Origin: Chelydra serpentina
Taxonomy: Eukaryota; Chordata; Testudines; Chelydridae
Direction: 5' to 3'
DNA length: 64,000 nucleotides
NCBI GenBank assembly: GCA_037349315.1
Contig: JBAIAC010000004.1
Coordinates: 35,033,001 to 35,097,000, forward strand
Positions within the stretch are counted from its first letter, which is position 1. Each line of letters begins with the position of its first letter. Of the stretch, positions 1-13,927 are shown in pieces. A program made the position numbers and the translations under genes. Below the pieces are notes generated by a model. It did no database searches, was not told the origin of the DNA, and was given only the letters and a program-made list of their open reading frames with translations.

Positions 1-300
1 TACCACCAAACTAAAACTGAATCTGCTGAATACAATTTGTGACTGGGGAAAAATATGGAAAAAACATGTACCGTTTGCTCTATTTGCTCCACTCTGCCAA
101 TGATAGCTAATCCTGATGAAGTAATGCTACCCAGCTGCAAGTTACATTGATAACATGATAAAGTTGTAAATTTAACTGTTCATTAATTAAAATATATATC
201 TATTTGGTTTATCAATTTTGTTTATTTTGGATGTTCTGCTAACTTTAACAGAGTACTTGGCATTTGGCCAAATTACGCTTAGCTCATTCTCATGATTTAC

Positions 301-587
301 TGAGGCTGTCTATACTACACAGCTTTTAGTGACACGGCTGTGTTCCTACAGCTGTGCCGCTAAACGTCATGCAGTGTAGCCGCTGTTTGTCAGCTCTCCT
401 GCCGACAAAAAACTTCCACCCCCAACGAGCGGTGTTTATGTTGTCAGCAGGAGAGCGCTCCTGCTGACAACGCACTGTTCACATTGGCACTTGTCACGGC
501 AAAACTTTTGTCTTTCGGGGGAGGGAGATTAACACTTCTGAAAGACAAAAGTTTTGTCATTCAATTACCAGTGTAGACATAGCCTCA
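301..587. mobile_element. hAT-type MITE
   Basis: The left end TGAGGCTGTCTATACTACAC pairs with the complement of the right end, GTGTAGACATAGCCTCA. The flanks TGATTTAC (293-300) and TGACCTTAC (588-596) look like a decayed 8-bp target duplication. The inside is palindromic as well: GACAAAAGTTTTGTC at 544-558 and AGGAGAGCGCTCCT at 447-460. Confidence 0.75.
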
Positions 588-1215
588 TGACCTTACATTC
601 AAGTCTGTTCCATAAAGAGGATCCCTGTACACCTTGGCACAGGCTAAACTAGAGTCATATCTTCATGCACAGCCTATCCACTAGCCTGGAAAATGGGCTC
701 TCAGATTGACTCTGCCCAAATAGGACTGCAAAGCAGCTCATTGATCAAAGTTCTTGGCACCTGAACAGTTCTCCCTGCATTGCTCTGCTAACTGCACCAC
801 TCCTGTTGGCTGCCTCTGTGCTACAATAGGAGCTGGCTGTGCTTAGTTCCCAAGGAAGGCTGTGGATTTGGAGGATTCTTCAGCAGGTCTTCCCCTCTCT
901 TCTTTCCTCTCTCTCCTTCTCCTTCCTCCTTCCTTCTTCCCCAGCAGCACAGACACATGGATTGTAGCAGGGTGAAACTGACACCAGCCAGTGTAGCAAC
1001 TCCTTTGAAAGCCCATCACTATGCCCTCTGGGGAAGGGACCTTCCTCCTTCCCCCACCACTGCATGTGGTCAGCAATGAATTGGGGGAAAGGCCCCTCTG
1101 GGCTTTCTCATTTTCTGCGAAATGTTTGACATTTCTCATGAAGTTTTTTTGACTATTTCATCCATGTCTAGATGTGATGTGACGGTGCAGCAACATGGAC
1201 GAGCTTAACCTGCAT

Positions 1216-1633
1216 GAGGGCCGGTGCAAGGAAGTTTCGCGCCCTAGGCGAAACTTCCTTGCACCAGCCCTGCCCCCCCCCACACCTAACACTGCCCCAC
1301 CTGCAGTAGCCAGCTCCCCCCACCCCCCCGGCTCCCCACCCCCCTGCAGGCCGCGGCAGCCTCCCCCCCCCCCCCCCCGCCCATGGCGCCCCCCCAGCTC
1401 CCGGCTTAGCCGCGGAGCCAGGAGGCTGCTGCAGCCAGCCGCCCCTCCAGCTCCCGACTCAGCCGCGGATCCGGGAGGCGGGAGGCAGCCGAGGCCAGCC
1501 CCCCTCCCTCCCCCCCTCCCCGGCTCTCAGCTCAGCCACGGAGGCAGGAGGCGGGAGGCAGCCGCCCGCCGCCCCGCAAACCCTGGCGCCCTAGGCAACC
1601 ACCTAGGGTCGCCTAGTGGGCACACTGGCCCTG
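1216..1633. mobile_element. GC-rich hAT-like element with perfect 18-bp hairpin
   Basis: A 418-bp unit with ends GAGGGCCGGTGC and GGGCACACTGGCCCTG (imperfect inverted repeats) and an 8-bp duplication, ACCTGCAT (1208-1215) and ACCTGCAC (1634-1641). Near the left end, 1223-1240 and 1248-1265 form a perfect 18-bp inverted repeat around GCCCTAG. The centre is a C-rich, low-complexity tract. The 150-codon Pro/Arg-rich frame at 1195-1647 starts in the flank and is a product of base composition, not a gene. Confidence 0.75.
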
Positions 1634-4105
1634 ACCTGCACCAGTAATATGAAAGCACATCATTACAGCACTGCATAGCTGACGCATTTTGAACCCTGAA
1701 AGAGGGTTGTTTCTCGAAGGAAAGAGAATGAGCGGGCAGCGCAGCAGACAGACAAAGGATTAATAAATTAACCTAATCTACTTTTATTTACAAATACACA
1801 TTTCCCACTGATGGGCTTGGAACAGAAATGAGTTTGAGTAGCAAAAGCAGCAGAAAGTGGCAACCTGCCAAGATATTTCTTACTCATGCCTTCGGAGGCA
1901 ATTCTGAAGGTTTTTTATTCCAGCACAGCCAGATGTTTTCTCTGCACAACTCTGTCTACTCTATTTATAGCAGAGGTGGGATCTGTATTTGAAGTTCCTC
2001 TCTTCTGTGCTTAGTCAGGTGCTTTCAGTTACCACGTACTGTGAATGTGTGGTGCCACCCATACTTGGGCTGTGCCACTGCCTTGCAATAGAGAAGGAAA
2101 CCCACTTACTCGCTAACAGCCCACTGCTTATCTGTCTGTTGCTTCCTTTAACTTCTTCTTCAATGATGTAAGGATTTATCTGTCCTATAAATCTCCAGCC
2201 ACTCCCCAAACAAGAGCATCTCCATCAACTTTCTTAAGGACTTGATGTGGAAGTTAAGCTAGTTTCTCAGTGGCTTTTTTATGGTTCCTGAGTGGCTTTG
2301 TAAAAGATTTATCTCAGCTTCAGACACTGTATAAATTCTTATCTCGTATACGGTTTATCCCGTTACCCCTTCTGCCACCATATTTCTGTTCAAGCCTCAA
2401 TCTTTCATCTTTTACAAGCCTCCATGCTTTTTACAACGTATTACACAGACCTCGCTTTATTGGGTGGCTTCTTTTTCTCAGGACAGCGGATTGTCACACT
2501 AGCCTGATGGGGAAAGCTGCTGTAACATTTCCATTTGTTATGCACAGCTTTAGCTTTTAGCAGGTGTTTAACTTAAAATAAGGCCTTTACATTCCAGCGG
2601 CGCCGACTCCCAGTCTTCCGGAAACCACAGTGAGCAGGATGTTTCCAGCTGTAATAGTGAGGCATTATTTTTAAATAAGCTGTGTATTGTATTCATTCAT
2701 TTTGTGGTATTAAAGAGGGAAGGCTGGCTCAGAGGGCCTGATTGCTTATGGAAATCAGAACTGGCTGAACTGAAGTCAGTGGAATTTCCACGTGTGCAAG
2801 TGAGAGCGGAATCAGAGCCCAACACTGTTAACGCTGACCGGGATCTATCTTCTTTTGATTAGATCAGTTTCTGAATTTCCAAGTAGGGTCACCAAGTTGT
2901 GTATTACAAAGGACATCCCTTATTTAAATAGAAAATTGCCTGTCTCATACAAAATCTGTATGGGATGCCTTTTATCTCATATTTCAACAGCAAGGGGGCA
3001 GTACTCGCAGGTGCACAGGGAAAGCAGATGGGGCCACGCTCAAGCACCAGGGTCAGGAGGGGAGTGGAAAGATGCACCCCTGTGAGTACTGGCCCCCTGC
3101 TGGACAGGACCCCCTACCAAATCCAGCCCTTGAGCGTAGCCCAGTCTGCTTTCCCTGCACAGGCTCTGTTTGGCAGGATAAATGAATGGGGCTGCGTGCC
3201 CTGGAGCTGTACTGAAGTGCCAGGGTCAGGAAGGGGTGCTGTGTGGCAGGGGTGTAGCCTCCCTGCTCGCAGAGACTCTGCCAATGTCCCCAGCAGGAGG
3301 CGCAGCACAGCATCAGGCAAAGACCAGCAACTGCAGCCACCAATTCCGCTCCTGGTGCCCATGCAGAACCTGAAGAAGAGTTGCAGAGGCTGCTGGCCCA
3401 GCACCTGCAGCCCTGGGTTCTCTGCAGCATCCAGAGCTGGAGATAGAGAAACCCTAGGAAGCATGGCATTGTGGGGAGAAAGGACTTGCCCCCAGAGGTT
3501 CAAGTCAAGATTGGGTACATCTGTCCTGTATTTTTAAAATACAATGCTGGCAATCCTATTTCCAAGCAAGACTCCCAGAACTGTTGTTCAGCTAATATTA
3601 AAGAGTTGTGTTAAACATACGGTGTAAAAACTAGGCAGTGCAGAGTTAAGACTGAAAATCTAGGTCTGATACTTACCTCACTTACATCACTTTTATGTCA
3701 CTCTCACTCCATTGGCTTACATGAAGCTACTCTTGATTTACACCGGTACATAGGAGATCAAAATCAGGTTATCTATTCTTAAATTGAATATGTTAGATAG
3801 TCAGTTAAAGACCTATCCAGTATTCTATTCTTTTTAGGTTCTCATGCATAAGATACCCACATGCATTGTAGTAGGTTATTGATAGAGTTTTATGCATTAT
3901 CTCTAAATTTCTGTCCTTTTGTAGGATTGAGTCAGGATTCTGAGATAATGAATTCAGTTCAATGTGGTTTAATCTTTCTCTTTAGTGCATTCATGTAAAT
4001 GAGGAAATAAGACAGAATAAACTGTAATAGAAATTATAGAGTTTTTACAATAGACCATTATAGTTTTTACAGATACATAAAGACATTTTCATGTAAATAT
4101 ACATT

Positions 4106-4135
4106 CTCTCTCTCTCTCTCTCTCGCTCTCTCTAA
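4106..4135 (+). repeat. (TC)n microsatellite
   Basis: About 15 TC units with one CG interruption. Confidence 0.9.
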
Positions 4136-4644
4136 GAATTGGGGAAAATCCTGCATTGCTACTTGGACATAGACTTGATGATCTAATTGGGCTTTTTTGT
4201 ATTTCTAATTCATTTGACTCTGCTGTAGTATTTAGTAGAACCAAGTATTCACAGTGAATGATGTGCTGAATGAATTTTGCCTCATTTTCTGCTAATAAGT
4301 TGTTTGGGAGCCGCTTACGCTTTTTTATTTATTCATTATTCAGAATTGTTTATTTTATGTATTTATGAATTTGTTTGGATTTAAATACAGCAGCATGACA
4401 GAACTCCAGTTCTAGGCTTTAGATACCCTTGTTTTTAATTTAAAAAAAGCAAAATGAATATCCTGACAAAAGCAAAACAGTGGCATGTTTCAGCCTGCTG
4501 TCCTCCCCACTCCAGACCAATGTAACCCACCCATCACTTTCCTCCCTAAACTCTTTCTAAGCTGCTTCAGCCTTTTCTAAATGCCCACTTCAACAGAGAC
4601 TAGTGTCCCTCAAATGTCAATAGATTCACACTACTTCAGATGAA

Positions 4645-4922
4645 GAGAAGAAAGATGGTCTTGCAGCTAAGGCTCCTGGCCTGGGGCTCAGTTCAATTCT
4701 TCGCTCCGCTACAGCCTTTCTGTGTGACTTTAGTCAAGCCACCTAGTCTCTCTGTGCCTCAGTTCCCCACCTGTAAAATGGGGATAATATTCTTTCTCTC
4801 ACTCTTTATTTATAATGTAAGTTCTTCAGGACAAAGACTGTCTCTTACTACGTGTACATACAGTGGGGTCCTGATCTCAGTTGTGGCTTCTAGCCCCTGC
4901 TATAATACAAATAATGTAAAAT
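4645..4922 (+). mobile_element. MIR-like SINE
   Basis: The head CTGGCCTGGGGCTCAGTTC is followed by TCTGTGTGACTTTAGTC, CTCTGTGCCTCAGTTCCCC, CTGTAAAATGGGGATAATA (MIR core), and a tail with AAGTTCTTCAGGACAAAGAC and GGGGTCCTGATCTCAGTTG. Nearly full length. Confidence 0.85.
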
Positions 4923-5720
4923 AATAACTGAGTGAGAATTTAATTTCAAAGTCGAAGGGCCCTTGCAGAAAATGTGCTGTCCTCAGCTCCTTTTCTTATA
5001 TAGGAAGGTCTCCAGCTTGAGTGCCTCCATTGATCTTAGCTGCAGCAATATAGTACAGGGGAAAAGGTGGTCCCTCAGATAGTAAGGTCCTCTGTCATGC
5101 AGGGCTTCATAGTCAGAACTAGCCCCTGAAACTCCACCTAGAAGCTAATAGGTAGTCAGTGTAGATTTTGGAGTCCTGGTGTCATATGCGCATAGTGAAG
5201 TATTCCATTAAACAAACATTCTGCTTCCAAATGGCAAATAATTCTATAGATTGTGCATGAGCAGCTCATCATAAACATTTGAGATTCAAAATCAGAACCA
5301 TGTTGATTAGTTTTGACTGAACATATAGGTCACGTAGCATTGTCTCTCTTCCCCAGTTAGATGAGCATAACCCTTAGAATCTGGTTTCTAAGAAGTTCGA
5401 AATTTGCATTCCACGTATATTTCCCAATATTCACTTAACATTTGCTGTGTCCATAAACAGTTCTGACAGCACACTTGCTTGCTAGAATGTCTGCAGAGAG
5501 AAATACCAGAAAGGCACGAACATAACGGAAGCAAATTCAGTTAGAAATTTTACTCCAATATTTGCCATGATATTTTCGCAGGATTTGCTCATTTCTATTA
5601 TTTTAACAATTTTAGAAATGCTTCTGAAACATATGATCATAAGTAGGTTTATGATGAGCTTGCTTGATTTGACTGATGCACTGTAATGGCCGGTGATGTC
5701 TGTGCTGTCAAAACTATACA

Positions 5721-5809
5721 GGGCCAGATTCTCAGCTCGGGGAAATTGTCAACGCTCCACTGATCTCAATAGAGCTATGACATTTTACACCAGCTGAGGA
5801 TCTGGCCCA
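5721..5809. repeat. Palindromic MITE-like repeat (GGGCCAGATTCTCAGCT)
   Basis: The left end GGGCCAGATTCTCAGCT and right end AGCTGAGGATCTGGCCC are complementary at 16 of 17 positions. A short inner palindrome surrounds CTCCACTGATCTCAATAGAG. 21830-21918 is a second copy. Confidence 0.8.
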
Positions 5810-6459
5810 CATTTTTTAACATGCCATTTACTTTCTATGTCAAGTTAGTCTCTTTCTCAAAAGGTGGATATTTCACTCGCACGATGCTTCACAAATTATT
5901 TAACAAAGGATTTTGCAATCTATATCAATTTCTTTGCACTTTGGAGGTATAAGCATACCTGTCTTATGAGCATTACTGATGGGAGTACAGATATAATGAC
6001 AGATCACTGGTGTAAGGGACTGCAGCTGCATTGAAGCCAATGGAGTTGCAAGTTACTTATTCCAGCAGTGAATTTGATGAACTCGTATGCACATTGGAAA
6101 ATGCTATGACGACAAGCTTCTGCATATGTGCAGTAGGCTGTTTATAAGGACTTGATTTGTTTAACTGAAATGAAGGTGAGTTTAACCACTGACTTTAAAG
6201 GGAGCCTGATTGGACTGCAGATGAGTGCTCAGTTTACATCATGAACAGTCAACCTGACACATGCTGTAAAACCGAATCTGATTTTAATAATTGGAACAAA
6301 AGGAGCATTGGAAGCCAGTAGTGTTTTTGGCAGTTAGCAGAGGGAAGGAACATAGTTTTCTTGTATACCTTATAATTTAAAAATAGCCAATGTTTTTAAG
6401 CTCTCTGGACCACTGATGCCAAATTTCTTGGATTCCTCTTTTTTTGCTGCACCATGAGA

Positions 6460-6730
6460 AGCGGATTGGTCCGTCAGAATAACAACGGGATTAGGAATCA
6501 GTCAGCCCCAAACCCTAATCTGGATTTAGACACTGAATTGCTCTGTGTGCTTTATCAAATCATTTAATCTCTCAGGCATTTATCCCTCATCTGTAAAATG
6601 GGCACATTAATAATTATCTACTCCATGGGAAGCTGGGAGGATTAGTGCATGTTTGTTTGTGCTTTGACCATGGACAGTGCTGTATGAATGCTAAAACTGT
6701 AAACTCTTCAGGGCAGGGACTGTAGCTGAG
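6460..6730 (+). mobile_element. MIR-like SINE
   Basis: Contains CATTTAATCTCTCAGGC, CATCTGTAAAATGGGCACAT, GGGAGGATTAGTGCATG and CTGTAAACTCTTCAGGGCAG, the core and tail of the MIR pattern. More diverged than 4645-4922. Confidence 0.75.
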
Positions 6731-7996
6731 GTGGTTCAAATCAGCAGAGGGGATTGAGCTACACATCTCCTATTAATTATTAAATTCACCCCTCCCCCAC
6801 CTGAAAAATCTCAGCCTGTGTATGTTTTCTGTGTGTTTGGATTGCAGCTAAAATGCTTTGGGGAGTTGGGTAAATAAGTAAATGAGAAGAAACAATGAAT
6901 ATGTTTGAGTCTAAAGCATCATTTGTATAATGGAGTTGTGAAAGCCCTAAATAAGACTTAAGAGGATTCTGTTGTTGCTGAATAAAAAAAATGCATGTTG
7001 CAGGTGTTGCTATAGTAAACCTTTAGTAAAAGCAGCTTTCACTTTAAAATTAAGCCATTAGCACCCGTCATGCTCTGCAGCCAAATATATTCACCCTTAG
7101 CTATTCTAATAAATAATCCGGGATCCACACAGCAAATGCCATCAGAGTTGTCACTAATTATTGTGTGTATTGGCCAAGACTTGATTTGGGTAAAGAATGA
7201 TTTTCTCTCCTGCAATGCTGGTCCTTCCAAGTCAAGGCTGTGACAATTGGCAGCCGTGGGGTAATTTGCACTGCTTCACTCGGTTCTGGATCATTTCTCT
7301 CTGTGGGCCAAATACTCCAGGCTAGTTTGGGTTTAGCCCTTATGCGTGTGTACAGAGGGGTGGGTGGAACAAGAAAGGAGTCCCCTGCCGCCTGTAAAAG
7401 GACCTGTTGCAATTGCAGCTAATCACCAAAATGGGCAGAAAGAGGTCAGAGCTGAGTGTGAGCCACACAACCTAGCACTCAATTCTTATTTAGTTTTCAC
7501 TCGTGCAAGCTACCGTTATTTTCACCTTCCTGGCTCAGGACTGAATAAAGTACTTGACCATGTAAAAACAGAGAACTTCTGTCCCAAGCACCAAAAATGT
7601 ACCATGTTCCCCAAGCATGGAAAATAAAAATAAAAAACCAGCCTTTAGTCTTTTGTGGTATCATATGACCTCCGGTGTCTGGATATGTATACTGCAGGCA
7701 ATTACTACACTTGCAAGAGTAATATTCTGCAGCAACATGTTCAATCATATGGAATGAATTCAGATTGCAGAATTGCCCATTAATTATTTTAGCTATTTGC
7801 ATTTTAGGAGGTTCTAATGATTAGGCATTAGGAAAATTATAGCTACTTCAGTCACTTTGATGGGGCGGGGGGGAAATCTCAACATTATGGTGCTAAAATT
7901 ACATTTCTCATAATCATATGATGATTAATGCTCAGTTAAAGCAGTACAATAAGATATAGTTTGCTCTTTCTTTCCCCCCACCCTCTCCCCCCACAG

Positions 7997-8050
7997 ATTG
8001 TGAGTGTTGGAAAGCATGTTAAAGGCTACCATTACATCGTTGCAAACCTG
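7997..8050 (+). CDS. GRIA4: GRIA4 exon 5 (amino-terminal domain)
   Basis: This 54-bp exon encodes 18 residues, IVSVGKHVKGYHYIVANL, in phase 0 at both ends. It follows a long C/T tract ending in CACAG and is followed by the donor GTAAGA. The sequence belongs to the amino-terminal (LIVBP-like) domain, which directs assembly of the AMPA-receptor tetramer and interacts with extracellular partners. From memory, the mammalian version has Ile where this has Val in the YIVANL stretch. It is too short to be found by ORF length; the call rests on the peptide match plus perfect splice borders and phase continuity with exon 6. Confidence 0.95.
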
Positions 8051-10108
8051 GTAAGATCCTTTTGTATAATTATGTCAATGGTTTACAAGTAAAACATGCA
8101 ACTGTGCTGTGGAGCTATAACGCCACACACGAAGTTTGCTATTTGTAACCAATATACAATTTACCATAATAGGTTCTGTGCAATGTACTGAAGAATGTGC
8201 ATTTTTTGTTTTGACTGCTGCCATTTGAATAACAGCCCAATTTTGCCCTAAGGTACATTCCATTAAAATCAATACAGGATTAAGGGGCTGCCTGAGTATA
8301 ATTTAGCACAGAGTTTGATCCATATATAATACTGCACTATCATTTTTTACTCATTGTTGTGTATTACTAGAATAACAAGGTTCAACATAACTTCTTCACA
8401 TCTTTCAGGGTGACATATGTTTTGCTGCAAGATAAGCTACTTCCAGTAGTATTACTGATTCAGTATTTTCCCTCTAAATCCACATTATACATTTGTGCAA
8501 AAAGTGTTCAAAGAGGAAAGGAAAAGAGTAAATTAAATATTGAATTATTAAAGCAATCTCTTTGCTTAAACTAAACATCCTCATGCAGAGAATATAGATT
8601 CTGGTTCTGAAATACATTTTTGTTTGCGTCTTTTCTTACTCTTTACTCACACTTAAAGAATTTGAGCTGACAAAAGACTCGGTTGTGCTGCACTGTACTT
8701 ACAGCTTCAGTTAATTTTTTTTCAAGTTTTTTTCAGACCTTCAGCTTTCAAAACAAGATAAGTCCGTCCTCTCCAGGCTCTTGCTAATTAGACTTTCGGC
8801 ACCCCAAACATATATAATTCTTCAGATTATTTTTCCTATGTAAGGTGGTTGGAGAAGAACTGAATTGTTCAGTGGATTGTTATGGGATATGAACTGAAGC
8901 ATATTCCCCTCTGGGTTACATGTGAAAGTGACTGGAAGCTGCAGGTATCTGATGGCTGTTGAGTAGCCTGTGTAAAATGAGTTGATGATCTGACACCTTT
9001 CACATGCACTAAAATTCTCTTTAAGAGCTTGATCCGATGCCTTTAAAGAGGGTTTGTCTATTGACTTGAGTTGGCGTTGGGTCAGGTCCTCAGAAAACTT
9101 TTTCTGAATCTTGCTTTTTAAGTGCAGTGTAATAACACTACTTGGGATAAATTAAAATTTGCCAATCAGTGGAAGTTTAAAAAAATGTGAGATGTTTCAG
9201 TGATAGTTTGGTTGGGAAAGGAAGACTTGCGGGGAGTGGTATTTTGATTTGGTCAGTTAGCTAGTTTGATATTTATGCATTCCTAAAGTGGAATTATATC
9301 TCTAAAAGCACCTTTTACTAACGGGCTTGGATTTACACTCACTGAACAAATTAACCATAGAAAAGCATCATTATGGATGTGCCTATAATTTAATTTTTCT
9401 TTCTATGTTGACGTTGAGGTTTAATATAAGCCTCAAATACAAAAGAGGAAATGGTTTTCTAATGGCTACAGTTACAACTTCATAGTAGGCTTGGTTCTGA
9501 TGTCACTTACATTGGTTTTACACTGGCAGGCAGACCTATAAACTGTACTTATAAATTCTGATATCCCATGACACCATTATATATGTTGGATAACTCATCC
9601 ATCTTCAGCTTGAACAATTGGTCTCAGACAGCTTATACTTACAAAATAGTGTCTCCTTCACTCTGTAATATCACCTTGAGCCATGGGCATAATGGATTAG
9701 GCCTCAATCCAATACCCATTGAAGTAGTTTGGAGTCTTTCCTTTGACTTTAATAGAGACTGGATCGGGCCCTTAATATTCTGAAATTGCTTTGCAAACAT
9801 GATGATCTGAATTTGTTTTCTCAAACATTGTCCATCATTCCCAGGAATGCCTTTTCCAACTGTTGATACATACCTATTGCATTCAAACAGTCACCTGGTA
9901 ATTTAAATTCACCTTTTTTTTTATCATTCAAAGTAACATTATGTGCTACGGCTGAAGTTTCTTCCCAGGTTTTAAGCCTTTACTTGTCTTAGAAATCTAT
10001 TTACCTATTTTCTCTCTGTCTGTTCATTTATGCTCACTTGCTAACCTAAAACATGTCTAGCCCAGAACAATGTGCTAGGGCAAACAAAATGTTACATTTA
10101 TTTTCTAG
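8051..10108 (+). other. GRIA4: Intron 5
   Basis: A 2,058-bp intron between GTAAGA and TTTCTAG. It contains a short palindromic repeat remnant around 9700-9776, with arms centred on CCATTGAAG and TTTAATAGAG, flanked by diverged GGATTAGGCC/GGATCGGGCCC ends. I see no other feature. Confidence 0.85.
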
Positions 10109-10267
10109 GGATTCAAAGATATTTCTTTGGAGAGGTTTATGCATGGAGGAGCCAATGTAACAGGATTTCAGTTAGTAGATTTCAGTACTCCTATGGTAAC
10201 TAAACTCATGCAGCGCTGGAAGAAGCTGGATCAGAGAGAATACCCAGGATCTGACAGCCCTCCAAAG
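10109..10267 (+). CDS. GRIA4: GRIA4 exon 6 (amino-terminal domain)
   Basis: This 159-bp phase-0 exon encodes 53 residues starting [20 protein letters not shown] and ending with SDSPPK. The acceptor is TTTTCTAG and the donor GTACCT. It continues the amino-terminal domain. An N-glycosylation sequon, NVT, is present in GGANVTGF. Differences from the mammalian protein as I recall it are conservative (for example MHGG for IHGG, QRWKK for DRWKK). Frame and length fit the neighbouring exons exactly. Confidence 0.96.
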
Positions 10268-10889
10268 GTACCTGTTCATTTTACATACTACCAAGGATTT
10301 CATTCAAACATTTTAACTTATGATTCACATAACTGAGTTCATGAATAAATGCTTAATTTCATAATATTGAGCTACAGCACAAGATATGTGACCTCACAAA
10401 TACTTCTAACTAATTAAACTCAGCATTGCAATTATGTGATAGAAATATGAACTGCTACAAAATTTACATCTTCTGTCACTTATTCCCCAGTGAACTCCCT
10501 TAATGACAAGAAATAGAAATCAAAAGTTTATTTAAAACTGACATCCTAACTTCAACCAAACTTGTATGTTAGCCTTATCATATTATATGCACAATGAACT
10601 CATACATTTCCAGGCAGCAAGCTGTCTTCTGAATCTGAGATATAATAATAATTAATATATCATCCCTATGTTGTTGACTATCTGGAAATTACACCCTATG
10701 TTAATCCTGGTGTAATGCTTACAAGTAGTCATGATCTTACAGTGCAACTGCATGCCTTTCTGGTTCTTATCTGTCCAGTCCAATACACATATCAAAATCT
10801 GGCCTCTTCTACAGACCTGACATTTTCTTGACAGGCAAGCCGCAACTCGGCTGTAAAGATGAGTGCCTCAGAGTTAATTTATTATTAAT

Positions 10890-11128
10890 AGTAATAAGTT
10901 GTATTATGATAGTGTCTAGAGGCCTGATAGGGATTGGGACTCCATTGTGCTAGGCACTGTACAAACACATAATAAGATATAATCCCTGTACCAAAGAGTT
11001 TACGACCTAAACAGACAAGATAAAATGTGGGAGAGGAAACAAAGAAGTGAATTGACTTACCCAAAGTCACAGAGCAGATCATTCTCCTGAATCTCAGCCC
11101 AGTGCCTCATCCACTAGACTACCCTGCC
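10890..11128 (-). mobile_element. MIR-like SINE
   Basis: The + strand reads GCTAGGCACTGTACAAACAC, GTACCAAAGAGTTTACGACC, CTTACCCAAAGTCACAGAGC and GTGCCTCATCCACTAGACTA, the reversed tail, core and tRNA-like head. Confidence 0.85.
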
Positions 11129-11691
11129 TTTAAGCATCTATGTACTTTTCACCTGTGTCTTCAAACTAACAGCTGCTGCATACTCTATCTTACATGGTTT
11201 TTGCCTAGAACTGATACTTTCCACTCTGACTTCTCTAGTCTACTTTATTTCACTATAGCCTATTTCATGAGAGCAACTAAGCAGAAATTTTGCAAATGGA
11301 ATAAAAAATGCTAATCCTGATTACTCTGCAATTTAAGTAACCAGGTTCTCCCACTCTTTCCAATGCATTTATTCATGATCCTAAGCCTGCTCAGTGAACT
11401 ACCAGTTCTTCTCTCATCTTCAGTGAAGATGGCTTGGCAGGTGTTAGTCCCAGATGAATAAAATAAATGGCAAAAAGTTTGAGAAAGGAAGATCATTGTT
11501 TTAGTTTGTCTCCTGCTATGGTTCCTCAGAGAGATATTTTGCTGACCTTCTGAAATACAGTTTTAAAGCTGAACTATTGTAATATGATCTCAACTCTGAG
11601 AGCATGCATTCCTTGCTTAGATGAAACTTCTATTGACTTTGATGGGAGTTTTCTCACAGGGTGCATAACAGGCTAAAACAGAAATATATCT

Positions 11692-11823
11692 GTTGCATCC
11701 GATGAAGTGGGTATTAACCCACGAAAGCTTATGCTGAAATAAATTTGTTAGTCTCTAAGGTGCTACAAGTTTTTCTTTCTTATTTTCGTTTTGCTGACAC
11801 AGACTAACACAGCTACTACACTT
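11692..11823 (+). mobile_element. Hammerhead-like interspersed element, copy 1
   Basis: A 132-bp unit flanked by a perfect 12-bp duplication, AGAAATATATCT (11680-11691, 11824-11835). Its first 45 bases give CCGATGA (11699-11705), a 5-bp stem GTGGG/CCCAC with a 6-base loop, GAAA (11723-11726), and a mini-stem AGC-TTAT-GCT. This order is that of a type I hammerhead ribozyme with a tiny helix III. Two core positions deviate: C for the conserved U4, and G11736 at the cleavage nucleotide, so this copy should be inactive. It has no poly-A tail. The Penelope-like assignment is inference. Confidence 0.85.
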
Positions 11824-11898
11824 AGAAATATATCTAAGTCTGAACTGATTTTCTATAGACTTGCCACACTGAAATGATGCATTTGTCTCCCTGTTTAG

Positions 11899-13927
<2,029 letters not shown>

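Larger units (their letters stand above)
1..7996 (+). other. GRIA4: Intron 4 of GRIA4 (3' part)
   Basis: No exon of the receptor is recognisable here. The stretch holds a hAT-type MITE (301-587), a GC-rich hAT-like element (1216-1633), two MIR-like SINEs (4645-4922, 6460-6730), a palindromic repeat (5721-5809) and a (TC)n run near 4106-4135. The interval 2990-3520 is GC-richer than its surroundings and has open frames on both strands, but no domain is recognisable in it. The remainder is AT-rich sequence in which I see nothing specific. The intron ends with a C/T-rich tract and CACAG just before exon 5. Confidence 0.8.
10268..11898 (+). other. GRIA4: Intron 6
   Basis: A 1,631-bp intron. It carries a MIR-like SINE on the minus strand (10890-11128) and a 132-bp hammerhead-like element (11692-11823) bounded by a 12-bp target duplication, the latter ending only 63 bp before the acceptor duplication-to-exon boundary. 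The rest is AT-rich and featureless to me. Confidence 0.85.

Noticed and set aside
1195..1647. 150-codon Pro/Arg-rich open frame
   Set aside because: It spans the GC-rich hAT-like element and its flank; low-complexity C-runs explain the open frame, and there is no domain or splice context.
2965..3537. 190-codon frame and overlapping frames on the other strand
   Set aside because: Open on both strands at once in a GC-richer patch, with no recognisable domain; best explained by base composition.
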